Shown here: in pieces, positions 23,150 through 35,370 of the stretch | How positions within the stretch are numbered: the stretch's first letter is position 1 | How the letters are laid out: each line of letters opens with the position of its first letter | Assembly (NCBI GenBank): GCA_028023455.1 | Contig: JAQFVV010012575.1 | Coordinates: 616,517-680,516, forward strand | Length of the DNA stretch: 64,000 bases | Origin: Epiperipatus broadwayi | Lineage: Eukaryota > Onychophora > Udeonychophora > Euonychophora > Peripatidae | Direction of reading: 5' to 3' | Position numbers and translations under genes: made by a program | The notes under the pieces: model-generated | Databases searched by the model: none | Told to the model about the DNA's origin: nothing | Seen by the model: only the letters and a program-made list of their open reading frames with translations

Positions 23150-24420
23150 TTCTCCTTAAATGGAGTCAGGAATCTCTCAGCAACTATGCCCAAAGAAACC
23201 TGTTAGCCACTTTACCTCCCCCTTCCATTCCCCACTCTAAGCTTTCCCATAATCTGCTCCATCCCATTTCCACAACATAATCTTTGTCAACTCTATGGCC
23301 TTTATATCTAAATCCCCCTTATCTTTTCCCAAACCCAGCATAAAAACCAATAACCCACTTTTTGTATAATCATTTTGTTCATATTTATTCTCCCATAACT
23401 TCATTATTTGTACCCTCTCTGCTTTCAAACATTTACATTCAATTAACAGATGCCTAATATTTTCTATAACTTCTTTAAACAATTTGCAGACTAAATCACT
23501 CATATGTTTCCATTTACATGTATATTCTCTTGTTGCTAAAGGTCCTGTTTGAGCCCTAAACAATAAACTACTTTCCTTACTATTATCATAAATTAATTTG
23601 CACCTAATGTTCTGTTTACTTCTATATATATTTAAACTCTTTTTACTCTCATACTAGTTCTTCATCTCTCCAAATTCCTATTCTTTATTAATGTATCTAT
23701 TCTTTTATCCTGTTCCTTATTATTATAACACTCAACAATCCTCCTAACACAATCATCCCATCTTTTATACAAGTATACAATTCTTTATCCAAATCTTTTG
23801 CTTACTGGATTACCTTTCTCACCCATCTTGTTGCTTGCCCTTTACTCATAACCCAATTAAATACTATTTTAGCTATTCTTTTATTATCCATAAACTGCAA
23901 CCTACCAAACATTTTCAATTTACTTTTTGCATCTCTCGTATAAAAACTTGACCATCCCATATCTCCTTGAATTGCCTCCTTTGCTGGCCACACCTCTGCA
24001 TCTAATGCATGTCTTCCTATTTCCCTTTGTACTTTCTCTAAGTAATCTAATAACCCTTTATTAACACATAACACATCATTACCATATGTTAACCCTGCTA
24101 CTGCAACTCCCTTTCATAAAATTCTAGCTACATCATATTTATTATATGAAAACACTGTTAATTTCTTTACCAAACTCTTTCTTTTCTTTGCTTCATTTAC
24201 CAATTTTTTCTCCCATTCATCCAAGCAATTTTCCTGATTACTTAAGATGATTCCCAAATAACTATATCTATCCATCACACTTAACTTTATATCCCCCAAT
24301 GAAAATTCTACATCTTCTCTTTCTTAACCATCATGATATTTGATTTTTCTTCACTAAATTTAATCCCCATCTCTTTACCCACCCTTGCACATGTTAAATA
24401 CAGCATAGTTAGTAGCCCCA
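23150..24420 (-). pseudogene. 5'-truncated non-LTR retrotransposon ORF2 remnant
   Basis: On the minus strand the reading begins near 24400 with GIKFSEEKSNIMMVKK, then after a stop continues GDIKLSVMDRYSYLGIIL (about 24299-24246), the post-catalytic thumb region typical of non-LTR reverse transcriptases. Next comes a block RLQFMDNKRIAKIVF (about 23913-23869), and near the end a zinc-knuckle-like segment IRHLLIECKCLKAERV (about 23456-23409). The catalytic YADD lies upstream of the truncation and is missing. Several stops and frameshifts interrupt it. An A-rich stretch follows the 3' end near 23110. The clade (CR1/Jockey-like?) is not determined. Confidence 0.8.
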
Positions 24421-24686
24421 CTGTACTATTTGTATTATGAAGCTGATACTTCACTGATCCAATCAAGAGAAGAAAAATAAAATGTTAATAAATATAATTT
24501 GAAAGTGAGTTAGTAAAACTGGATGGGAAATGCATATTATTAAATAAATTCCCTTAATAAACAGGCTACAAATAACAACCATAATACACTTAAATTTTAG
24601 TACAATAAAATTTAAAAACAAATTATTTAAAAAAAGAAATATTTAAATTAATTGTAAAGTTATAAATTTATTATAACTCTTTTATA

Positions 24687-24822
24687 CATTGTACAGGCTT
24701 AACACCTGCATTTATATATGTAATATATGCGGGATTCGAACTCAGACTTTCACACAACCCACAACTCTCAGTGCCATCTTATATTGCTGACCCACTTGAT
24801 CACCAACATGTTGAAAACATAA
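24687..24822 (-). mobile_element. 5'-truncated family B copy with 14-bp TSD
   Basis: Only the 3' 136 bp of the monomer is present: from just short of the hammerhead, through the B-box-like GTTCGAATCCC, to the terminal hairpin with GCAGGTGTTAAGCCTGTAC. Perfect duplication ATAACTCTTTTATA lies at 24673-24686 and 24823-24836. The fixed 3' end, variable 5' end and long duplication are the pattern of target-primed reverse transcription. Confidence 0.8.
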
Positions 24823-24836
24823 ATAACTCTTTTATA

Positions 24837-27092
24837 AATGTGAAAAATTTTTAGATTTTGGACTTGAATTTAAAAAACAAAATCAATAAAATATTGACGG
24901 GTAGTAGAATTAAAAGCCACACTCATCTAAAGTAACTAATTAAACTGAAACTTATCGAATAAGGAAAATATTAAGCAAAAAAAAAATTCTCTACAAAAAA
25001 ATATTAATTAGAATAATCTCTAACGGCGATTAATAATAATTTAATAATCTTTTCTGTTCATTAGCAAACAAAAGAATTGAGCCAGACTTAATGTACACAT
25101 TATAATAAAAGTAAAATCCAGCTTAATTTAAATACTTGAATATGGGTAAAAAAAATCAATAGTGCCGGCGGTATAAATATTGAAGTCTTTTATTATTTTT
25201 AATTAATGGTGAATTTATACAAAGCAATAAAAGCAGCTGTAGAAATAGAAATTGAAGCAATTTATAGTCTTATTTTATTATACAACAATTATTTAACAGT
25301 AAACTATTCGATCAGACTTTGAAGAGGCTCGATATCTCTTTCACATTTATCAGGCTTCTTAATATTTTATCACGATCCTTAGCAGACTCACTCAATTTGA
25401 TTTGAAGGTTATTTTAATTCACAACTAAAATATTTGGATATCTATTTACCAATCAATATTAAATTACCAGTTGAGTTGGCTATAACACAAATAATGGGAG
25501 GTGGAGTAGGGCCCCCTTGCTTGGAAAATTATCAGCTATACAATTTTTCATCATGAGTTTAAACCATAGGTTACAGGCATAAAAGACAAATATTTAACTA
25601 CTATTCCTAAAGCGCATTAGTAAGAATTTACTAAAGGTTATGAGATGCATATTATATTAAAGAAAAAGAAAGTTAACCATGATAAATTTTTGTAATATCA
25701 TATGGCCTAAATAACTAGACATGTACACACAAGTAATACTAGAAGAAATTCAAGTTTAACTAAAAAGAGTTACTGAGATTCAAAATTTAATAGAAGTACA
25801 AGAAAATATAAAATAAAATATATACATACAATTTATACTTCTATTGTCACATATAAATAAACAAAAAAGTAAATGTAAATAAATATTTGATCTAAGGCAA
25901 ACATACCTTTATAGGGATTTTATTTCAAAGTTATTTCAATTTCCTTGAACAAAATCTTTATTTCAACAACATTTTTTGGTTTGAGCTGTTGTTATTTCTA
26001 GATTCTATTAAATTATGATATAACTTTTGCCATTTCTTTATTCAAAAGTCTTATTTCCTTCAATTCCTGGTGAGTGAATGAGTCTTCTTATATAAGTAGC
26101 TTGCATCATTTTCTTTTTTCATGGTATCACCATCATCAATGATATTTCATGCATGCCAATGACATCATTTTTAGCTCATATATAGGAACATTCGTGCCAC
26201 CATGATCTCTCTTAATTTTGTTATTATTCTATAAAGGAGCAATAGACATACTGAAGGAGATATTACTCGGGTCATTCAGTTGAAGCAACAGGATAATGTT
26301 GTTATTAATAACAGACAAATATATACATAGGTAAATCATAATGTATTTATATTGTAACAATAGCTGGGTTCAACTGTTACAAGAAAATTAAATAACACTT
26401 AACCATTACCCTTGAACCACATAATCATTTAAATTGTCGTCAATATGTTAAATATATATATTATGTAAGGGAAATCAATATTGAATTTTTTTTTTAAAAA
26501 GAAAACAAATGGGTAAAGGAAAGGGATTAAAGAGGTATAATTATTTATTTCAAAATATTTTTTTTTAAATATGTTATTACAAATTTGAGAATATACACAA
26601 GTATTTTTTATTATTATTAATAATCGATTGTTTCAAATATAGATTTTGTTTTGATCATATCTTAAGTTAATGAGGGTAACGAAAAGAATTACTGTATATG
26701 CCTCTAGGCAATTCTTGGTTATTTAATACAATGCTTAACTACTCTAAAAATTCCGAGAAAGCTAATGAATGTATGGTGAACCAAAAATGAGAGAACAAAA
26801 GAAAAAGGAAATGTTAAAGAAAGCATTCCAGAGAAAGAGATCGAAGTGCTGATAAATTTTTTTTTTTTGGAAAAGGTACAAAGAAGTAAAATTAATGAAA
26901 TTGAAAGGAGAGAACAGTGGACATTTTGGAAAGCATGATTTTCTTTTATATATATATTTTGGCTTAGATATATTACTTCATATGGCTGTGCTTGTGTTGC
27001 TGTAAAGGACATCAAAGTTTTTTTTTGAATTAACTGTTTTGCAAAATAGATGTATCCTGAATTAATTTGTAGAATGTCAGTGTTCATAATGT
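24837..27092. other. Unique AT-rich DNA
   Basis: About 2.3 kb with no repeat family or coding signal that I can support. Confidence 0.4.
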
Positions 27093-27206
27093 CGGGGTAA
27101 CAGCAGATACGTGAAGGGTGTCACCATCCGCTACAAGTACAAAGCTGATTATACCTACCACCTGCCAGCAGAAGAACCCAAGAACTTCACCAATAAGCTA
27201 CACTAA
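27093..27206 (+). CDS. Exon-like coding island, function unknown
   Basis: A 37-codon frame ending in TAA at 27204-27206. Its codons (GTG AAG GGT GTC ACC ATC CGC TAC AAG TAC) are far richer in G/C at third positions than anything nearby. The peptide includes RYVKGVTIRYKYKADYTY and HLPAEEPKNFTNKLH. The upstream in-frame stop is at 27087-27089, so as an exon it would start after an AG at 27103 or 27106. An AATAAA follows at about 27212. I read it as the 3'-terminal coding exon of a spliced gene, or a fragment of a processed pseudogene. I do not recognise the family. Confidence 0.5.
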   Translation, partial: RGNSRYVKGVTIRYKYKADYTYHLPAEEPKNFTNKLH

Positions 27207-27211
27207 ATAAT

Positions 27212-27217
27212 ATAGAA
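27212..27217 (+). promoter_or_regulatory. Candidate polyadenylation signal AATAAA
   Basis: Lies a few bases after the stop codon of the 27.1-kb coding island. AATAAA is common by chance in DNA this AT-rich, so the support is positional only. Confidence 0.3.
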
Positions 27218-28729
27218 TAAAATAAAAAGGATCGAATCTTATAGTATAAACAAATTCCCATTGAAAGATTATTTCATTATTACTTTGCTCACATCTCGTT
27301 CATACTGCAAATAGACATTAATGTCGGACTTCGCCGATAACAAATATCCCGCTTAAATAAAATAAACCTCAATTGCTTAAGGATCATAAACTTAGAACTA
27401 TCTACATGTAGGTAACTGAATATGTCATTATCCAAACCCTGGGATTCGCAAGGTAATATGATTCTTTTATCTTAATAACTTAGAATTGCCTCTCGTTACC
27501 CTCTGAATAATTCTATATGATTAAGTTATTAAATTGAATTGTAGCGTATAACTGTATATATATACTTTTTCCAATCAACATTTATTTGTTATGTATTAAG
27601 ATTTTTTTTTGTTTTATTTATGGTTATTGCTTTGTACTATAATATGGGAATTATATATATAATTTTGATCTTATAAATAATATGTTAATGAATTAATAAT
27701 AAAAGTCATATATTTACCTTATAATTTGAATTGTATATTGATTTATCATCTATATTTGCCTATTGCTTTACCAGCCAAGATGTGTCACAAAATTATTTAA
27801 ATATGCCTGATATGAATAGGCACGTATATATTAAGTATATTTTAGACTCAAATCTAACGTTTAAGAAATAAATTAGAGCAATTAACTCAGGGAATAAAGA
27901 TTTTAGAGATTTAGAGAGAGGGAAATTGAGCGTTCAAATACACATGTTTCTTCACATACCTCTGTTTATCCGATAGGTTTTCCTCCCAACCCTGAGTATG
28001 AGCTAACTTGGGTTGGGCACCTCATTAGATAGAAAAAGTAGGGAAAGTATAATTCTCACTGTACTAGTGAGTCTGGCACTTGAGGTCAGCTACCAACTGA
28101 TGCTCATAAATATACTTTTCCTGTAGAAATTTATTTATAGATCTTACTCAAGGGACAATGGACACTGGAAAACTTTTGACTTAGATTCATAAATAAGATA
28201 TACACAAGGTCTAGAAATTGTGTGTATAAAATTCCCAAAAGATAATTGATTCGTATTCGAATTTCAATTTGGTAGATAGTGGTTAAATACTGTCTACAGG
28301 TGTTATGGTGACTAGGCAGCCATAGTATTCCATCCATTATACTGTGTGGTACACTTGTCCATTTTAAAGATTTATTTTTTTGCCAAACATTAGGTATGAT
28401 ATATGGGGTTGACAGTTAAAATATTTTCACCTTGAAAACTTTGACTTTAATATGAATATATGAAATATAATTTTATATTTAAAATATCAAAATTGAATTA
28501 TCCATATCACACTTACTACACCAATGCTCTTGTTATCCTTATTAATACATTATGTATGTGTAGATGTGTCAACAAGTTAAAGTTTAAATTTGGCTTAAAT
28601 ATCATTTTCCAACTTATGCCATGATTTTTTATATAGACAGTTTGCACCTAATTTAATTACCTTACAACAAAATCAAGTCAGATGTCACATGACCTAATTT
28701 AATCAGCTTGTATCTACAAATGTTATATA
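27218..28729. other. Unique DNA
   Basis: A less AT-rich patch at about 27950-28110 (GTTTTCCTCCCAACCCTGAG, then GGTTGGGCACCTCATTAGA) has no open frame I can defend. The rest is AT-rich. Confidence 0.35.
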
Positions 28730-28858
28730 TAGAGCTCACACCTTAACAAGCTTTGCAGAATATCCCCAACCCCAGACTGGTTTCTGCTTCTGGCATTGGC
28801 AGTGGGGTTGGGAATATTCTGAAAAGCTTAAGAGCTTATTTTGCAAGCTCTATATATA
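28730..28858 (-). repeat. Hairpin repeat, relative of family A, with degraded hammerhead core
   Basis: Outer arms TATATATAGAGCTC and AAGCTCTATATATA are inverted. On the minus strand the inside has a perfect 9-bp stem CCAACCCCA / TGGGGTTGG (28803-28811 with 28766-28774), extended by CAGAATAT on each side. The core between them reads CTGCCAATGCC..GCAGAAACCAGTC: GAAA is kept but the CTGATGA box has become CTGCCAA. It pairs with the 15.45-kb copy as a second member of this subfamily. Confidence 0.65.
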
Positions 28859-28959
28859 AAATTTAATTAGCTATACAATTATTGAGTAGTTATAAGTAAA
28901 TATTTAATTCTAAAGCACTTGTCAACTTCCAGTTCAGATGAAAAGATATAAATAATAAA

Positions 28960-29204
28960 CATAAACTAATTAATTACACTGAGCTAACTTTTTGCAAAAC
29001 ACTGTCAGAATCATATTGCATATGCATACAATAAATAACGACAGTATTCATTCACAAAGCTACGAGTATGAGATTCCAACATTAAATCTCGAAAGACCAC
29101 TTACACATTATTTTAAGTATAATTATAACTTCACTAACAAATGCAAAAAAAGTCACATATTTATAATTACAAATTTTCACTAGTGAAGAGAAAAACAATT
29201 TATT
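28960..29204 (+). repeat. Dispersed repeat D, copy 2
   Basis: Collinear with 5260-5480. The right edge 29179-29204 is the reverse complement of the left edge of copy 1, which defines an inverted terminal repeat. Non-coding. Confidence 0.6.
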
Positions 29205-29790
29205 GCTGAATAAAGTTATGCAGTCCAGGTAAGCTTATATAACTGATATGATATAATATGTAAATAAGGCACAATATGCAAATAATGTAATTAGATATTC
29301 CATTTTTTGGACAAACCAAGCATCTTTGTATCTTCTGTTTCTATTGTTTCTTTCTGTATACTCACAACACACTTGGAAAAAATGTATGATTCATGGTAGC
29401 ATTAAGTATTACTAGAGAAAAATTAAAACAACAATGGAAAACTGCAAAAACTTTCACAAATCTGCTGTATATTATTTTTTCTTTATTTTCCTCTGTGATT
29501 AAATCTGGAGAATCCTTGACCTCCAATGAGCTATTTGTGCCTATTATAACTCTTATCAATAGTTATTACTCTAGGATGACAAGATTAGGTGTCAGAACTA
29601 TCTCTCCTCCACTGTTTGGATTCATTTAATTCTTTAATTGTTGATCATACTAAAAAAGTGATGAAATAAAATACATAATATCAAATCATTATTTATGTTC
29701 ATAAATGATTATGCTTTAGATATTTATATTTAATTTATATAAAAAAAACAAAATCTTTTAATACTGTAAAAATATAATAAATCCAGTATA
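29205..29790. other. Unique DNA without supported gene
   Basis: Overlapping short frames on both strands (29362-29629) show no domain. No splice context supports them. Confidence 0.35.
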
Positions 29791-29804
29791 AAAATCACAA
29801 AGTG

Positions 29805-29915
29805 TCAAGCGTTGTTAGCCGAGAGGTCAGCACAGCAGCCTTGCAAGCAAGCAGTTGGTTGCAGACGGTTGCTGTGGGTTCGCCTTCCGGCTGATGCTAT
29901 GACATATGGGAAAAA
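29805..29915 (+). mobile_element. tRNA-derived SINE (Ala-type anticodon), 14-bp TSD
   Basis: Head with A-box-like TTAGCCGAGAGGTCAG, an anticodon-loop-like CTTGCAA (TGC), B-box GGGTTCGCCTTCC, then TGACATATGGG and an A run. A perfect duplication AAAATCACAAAGTG occurs at 29791-29804 and 29916-29929. Related copies lie at 40231 (-), 40517 (-), 41375 (+) and 63855 (-). It has no coding capacity and depends on a LINE for movement. Confidence 0.85.
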
Positions 29916-29929
29916 AAAATCACAAAGTG

Positions 29930-31239
29930 CATATTCATTATTAATTGCAACCATTCTCTGCAGAAGGGCAATCTAAGATTTAATCCAGTTTTTCCAATTA
30001 TAGTTTTTCTTTTCTACATCACACAAGTAAACTTCCTTATTTCACCTGTTCATTTCACATATACTCTCTCTCTCTCTCTGTGGCTCTTTTAAAAGTTTTT
30101 GGAAACCAGTTTAAGATTTCAACTGTCTATCTATAATCATTTATTCTAACAACATATCTAGCCCAGATTTATTCAACTTCTTCAGTCTTTCAATGATGTC
30201 AATGGTACCTGTTATTTTCTCTCGCCCAATATATTTAAGTGTCCAGTGATGAAAACTTAACTTTAACAATGCAAAACAAAAAAAAAAAAAAATCTATTTA
30301 AAGAGAAATTTGCAAATTATTTTTTTTTTTAAAGAACATTCATAAGTAAAGTATTTATTACACAAGTATAGTATGTACAACTAAATCTTAAGTGTTTATT
30401 AAAAAAATGACAATATTATATATATATGTGAGTATTAATAAACTGAAAATTTTAATAAATTTCAGTAGTGAATACCAAAAACTTTTTTTTTTAACAAGCT
30501 GTTGAAAAAGTCGTTTCGAGATGTGTTAAGGGAGTTAATACTGAATTAACATAAAGAACCGAACTGTTTAAAGCCGAACAAAAACAGTTATGAAGCTTTT
30601 AAATTTAAATTTGAAAAAATGATAAAAAACTGAAGAGATTTTTTTTCTCACTGAAAGAAAATAATATCTGCTTCTGAAGAAAGAAAAAGAAATGAATACT
30701 TATTTTCTTAATAACCTGGAGACATTCTTTCATTTATCATTTAATCCTCTTATCAACTAAGTTTATAGTTTATATATTATAAAAAAATATCAAGAGGAAA
30801 AAGATTAATATGGCAGCTGGAAATAACCAAATAAAATGCTTAGTTAATTTTAAAAAAAAAGAAATAATAAAAGAGAAAATTATAATCTTATAGATAATAC
30901 ACTTAAATTTTTACTCAATATTTGAACTATACAACATACATATATACCATAATACTGCAGCTCCACATAAAATAAATACAGTGAAACTATATTATGAGCA
31001 GGGATTAATTTGTAAACTTATTTCCCTGCACGCAAGATTACTAATTAGTTTTATTGCAGAATCCTGAATCATCGGTTGCTCTGTACAAAATTGCAAACAA
31101 TTAGACAAATTCACAAAAGATATCTGGTTCCATTTTAGTAAATGCACTAAAACACTGTTGACACTAGGGAAGCTACTGAAATACTTTTGACCCATAACTG
31201 ATAAGCAACTTTAAATATTTCATCGTAAATACCTGTAAA
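29930..31239. other. AT-rich DNA
   Basis: Includes a short (CT)n run at about 30065-30080. No coding or repeat family recognised. Confidence 0.4.
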
Positions 31240-31480
31240 CGATTCTGGATATTTTGTACATAGTAAAAAAAAAAAAATCAAATTTTATCGAAAGATCAAA
31301 ACAATTAACAAATAAAATTGAAATCAATTTTAGATATTTCATCAAAAAATATTCTGGATATTTTGTCTAACAAAAAAAGTACAAATTACAAATTTTATTG
31401 AAAGTTAAAAAAACAACAACAATCCTTTAGAATTAACAAATAAATAAAATTAAAACAATGTTAGATTTTTATCGAAAAAG
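31240..31480 (-). repeat. About 120-bp-period repeat, array 1
   Basis: Units built on TCTGGATATTTTGT, TTTTATYGAAAG and TTAACAAATAAAATTGAAA repeat about twice. The reverse complement of this pattern recurs at 39940-40215. Confidence 0.55.
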
Positions 31481-31909
31481 AAAATATTTATAGGTCATAA
31501 TATTACAATTAGCAAATATTAAAAATGTAATAAATAAATAAATTAAATTCATATTAAAATAGTATAATCATAATATAATAATCTTAAAAATATTAAAATC
31601 ATATTTCAATATGAAAAATCATTAAGTGAGAAATATTATTTTATATTGTTGACTTTGACCTTAAAAAGAAAAAGGGAAGACAAAAAAAAAAATTGAAAGG
31701 ATTTTGTTCAAACATTTGACTTAATGACATCAAAGAAAGAAAAAAAATGTTTTGACTCGATACTAAACTCGTAATCTTAAAAATAAAAATAAAATTAGAA
31801 CAGGAAATTATTAATGAACTTGTGACTTGAAATAGAAGCTGTAAAAAAAAAATATTTGTAGTTTTGTCAAACAATTAATAAAAGTTTGATTTTTTAAATA
31901 GATTTATTT
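31481..31909. other. AT-rich DNA
   Basis: A/T runs only. A 77-residue minus-strand frame is low-complexity. Confidence 0.4.
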
Positions 31910-32290
31910 AAATGTCCATCTATTTATCCATCCACCCAAATACCTATTTATCTATTTGTTTGCCTTTCTGGGTATTTGTCTATCTATCCCTTCATTCATT
32001 AATTTATCCATCCAGCCATCTACCCACTTTCATTCATCAACCATATCTATTTCTCAATTCATCCATCTATCCATTAACCTAATTATATATGTAACTGCAT
32101 TTTTATGTATATATTTATGTGCTTACCTTTGTAACCGTCTATCCATCCAACTATCTATCTATTTGTCTGTCTATTTAACTATCTTCTTGACTTCCTGTCT
32201 ATCTGTCCATTCATTCATTCATCTATCCAATTATCTACCCAACCACCAATTTATTAAAGTTTTATTTATCCATGGATCAATATATAAATA
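31910..32290. repeat. Degenerate ATCT/CCAT tetranucleotide array
   Basis: Diverged ATCT, ATCC and TTAT units over about 380 bp. The 111-residue frame through it (SIHLS/YLSVYL pattern) is repeat-derived. Confidence 0.9.
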
Positions 32291-33200
32291 GATATAAAGA
32301 CATATTGAAATGGTGCATATATGCTTGCTTCATTTTCTTTAATTCCCGCCTATTATCATTAAATCCAATAGTTTGCCTAGAACTAATAGACACAAGTAAT
32401 TTGCATGTGTGTGCAATTATATGCTATATTAAAGTCTAAGTAACTCACAATAAAACTAGGAAGGGAAAGTACAATATTGAAAGCTAAGCAAACAATTAGA
32501 TAAAGTTAATGTAGATAAACAATAGAGAAAGGGTTTGGTAATGGACATAAGCCATCAAATGATGTAAGGACTGGGACCTTATTTTAGTATCAGTAGTAAA
32601 GATCACTCATATAGTTACAGTTCAACACTTTTAATGCTTAGACACATCAAAAAAGTGTTGAAAGTAGAATAAAACAAAAGTCAGGGAATGGACACAGCAG
32701 CAAATCTATAGAAGAGCACTTAAGAAAAGAAAAATATGTAAATCCATTAAAATTATTGTAGAAATTAAAAGCCCCCCCGGCACCTTAAAGGATATATAAA
32801 CACATAAAAAATAAAATGAATAAAAACAAAGTAAATCAATAAAGATTAAAATAAATTTATTATAAACATTGATTACATATATGTGTGGGAGAAAGTTTGT
32901 GTTCTAATACAAAGTTGTACAAAATAGAGTGGATGGATTGAGGGAATTTGAAAGTTTGTGCAACTAGCATATATTACATGTAGACTCCAGGTATGTAAAA
33001 TATACTTGTAAATACCTTTAGTCTCATCTAAAACTGAAAAAATCAAAGAGATTACAAAATTGCAACAAATGAGTACAATGTTACTATAATCATGCAATAA
33101 ATGAACAGTCATATAAATAAAATCATCATATATCTTACTTATTGCAAAAACAAGTAGAAACATGATTCTGAGTCTGGATGTGCACCATGGTCCATTGTGA
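32291..33200. other. Mostly unique AT-rich DNA with a family B-related fragment
   Basis: At about 32870-33020 TACATATATGTGTGGG, GAGTGGATGGATTGAGGG and ATATTACATGTAGACTCCAG match, inverted, the fragment at 13965-14115. The rest shows nothing. Confidence 0.4.
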
Positions 33201-33221
33201 CTGTGTGGGGGTAGGAGGATT

Positions 33222-35370
33222 TAGAGAGGCACTTGAGCTGTGCCAATTTTATTATGGTAAATAGCAAAGCAGTCTCTCTCTCTACATAAGGGAATAGATC
33301 CACATTCCACACAGCCAAAATAAATTGAATGCCATATTTTGCTTCTCCAGCATACAACACACCTTCTTTGGCTTAGAGATAATCTGGTGTCTAGTAGGAG
33401 TCAGGTGTATTACAGAACGCTTCAGTTTTCTAGATGAGAAGTTACCAATAAGGCTGATTCTAACTTCCAGATGTGATATAGGCCTCATTTGCTTTTGGGC
33501 CATATATACAGTATATAGAATGTAAGAATTAGTAATATCTGTCTCAAAACAATAACTGCATAGGCCAGGGGTCCCCAACCTTTCTGCACTTAAGAGCACA
33601 TTCTATAATACTGGCCAGGTGGTGGGCACCATTTATTTTTTCAACCAGATGGGGGGCGCCATTTATTTTTTCAATGTAAATTTATAGTTGGATATTGTTA
33701 ATAATACACATAATGTACAAAAAAATATTTATTTCAAAAATAAAATTTTAACTTATAATTAACGTTTATATTTTTACGCTGTAAAAGTATAGTTTGCCCT
33801 ACAATTTGATTACAATATATTACAATAATTTATAAGAAATTTTAAAAATTAAATTTATTTATATCAAATAAATAATTTTTTATCGTGTTCAGATAGCGGC
33901 GGGCACACATAAAATGGTCTGCGGGCACCATGGTGCCCACGGGCATAGGGTTGGGCACCCCTGGCATAGGCCATCACCTTGACTTTCTATCCCAGCCATA
34001 CACAGTTCACTTCTGGTTTGCTAAATCAACCCTACCCATGAAGCAGTTGTACTTTTTAATTGCTGCTGGACATGGATTTGAATAGTATTAGTCCCAGATG
34101 TTGGATAAGCAATCTGGATAAGCATTATTGAGCTTAACAATTGGCTTCTTATCCATCCAAACTAGAAACTCAAGACTACTGTCTCTATCAATTACAGAAT
34201 GAAACTCTCCTCTCTTCATCTGTTTATAATCTTTAGTTTTTTTGCGAATGCTATTTGGAATACCCTTCCTATCAGCTTTCTGTATGACACAGCAGAAGAT
34301 TTTACTTGCAGATAGCTCTTAAGCTAATTGTGGGCTAGTAAAATATCTGTCACAAAAAATTATATGGTTCTGTTTTGCAAGATGTTGAAAAACCATGGAG
34401 AGCACATCTGGGTTCCTAGATATTGGACCAGCATCTTGAGTTGCACTTTTACCTGTATACAACTCCATATGGTACACGTATCCATTACAGCTATCTGCAC
34501 AGACCCACCATTTGAAACCTTGCTTTATCGGTTTTGAGACATCAAACTGTTTTATAGTGTTATGACTCTTAAATTTAGTAATGGCTTCATCAACTGCTAC
34601 TTCTTGGTACATTTGACATGCAGCTTTGAAATTAATATTATAGTGATATATAATTGGTCAGACTTTATAAATCCTATCATGCTCTTTACTAGTAATTGGT
34701 GGTATTTTCTTATTATCATTGAAGTGCAAATGCCTAAAATTTCCATAAATCAAGTTCAGGTCATAACTTTAGCAAGTTCCTGTTGTTGCAATAATTCATT
34801 TGTAGACCAAATGAAATCAAACTTAGTCATGAATGAATGATACACTACAAATATGTATTATCATGTCAAAAAATGCACTCAACTCATGGGTGACAGATTA
34901 TCCCACTTCAGAACTGCTTTCCATTCCACAGCATATTTATTGGTCTCAACACATATATAATCAAACATTTTTTTATCAAATAGTAAATAATAAAAATCAA
35001 TAATTGAATACTCACAGGTGATGTGAAAATTTAGCCCTGGAGATTTAGTAAATGTTTCAAATGGCACATGTGAATTATAAAGCTTATCCAAAAATGCATC
35101 TGAGTCATATCATGATGAAGGCTCAGGCATATGCTTGGTTGCCATCCAAACACTCTGTACTGATGATTTCACAAAGCTTTTTTTTCTTTTTTTGGACATT
35201 GCAGCTTTTCCATCATCTGAAATATCAAAAAGACTTTCATCTGATGAGATGATTGAAGAAACTTCAGAATTACAAACACTGTCAATAGAAAACTCATCTG
35301 AATCCAAATCAGAATCTGAACTAGAATATACAGTGAGAGAACGCATTTTGCAGGCAAAAATTTTTTCCAG
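33222..35370 (-). pseudogene. piggyBac transposase pseudogene (PGBD4-like), split by a hAT MITE
   Basis: Cut-and-paste transposase of the DDE_Tnp_1_7 family. Minus-strand order: an acidic serine-rich N-terminus (SSSDSDLDSDEFSIDS, about 35325-35278); IIDFYYLLFDKKMFDYI (about 35010); VDEAITKFKSH (about 34595); KPIKQGFKWWVCADSCNGY (about 34530-34475); HIIFCDRYFTSPQLA (about 34363-34319); VWMDKKPIVKLNN (about 34150); NCFMGRVDLANQ (about 34055-34020); and a C-terminal Cys-rich tail KKVCCMLEKQ (about 33370). The three catalytic Asp positions expected (VDEA, CDRYF, RVDLA) are all visible. Several frameshifts and stops, and the insertion at 33566-33963, prevent function. Confidence 0.85.
33566..33963. 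mobile_element. hAT-type MITE inserted in the piggyBac pseudogene
   Basis: Ends CAGGGGTCCCCAACC and, reverse complemented on the right, CAGGGGTGCCCAACC. The 398-bp body is non-coding with GGGCACCAT/ATGGTGCCC subterminal motifs. A perfect 8-bp duplication GCATAGGC is present at 33558-33565 and 33964-33971. Removing the insert and one duplication brings back the piggyBac reading WDRKSR..W, so it arrived after the host element. Confidence 0.93.

Noticed and set aside
35239-35262. TCTGATGAGATGATTGAAGAAAC as a hammerhead core
   Set aside because: It lies in piggyBac coding sequence (serine/aspartate/glutamate codons) and no stems form.
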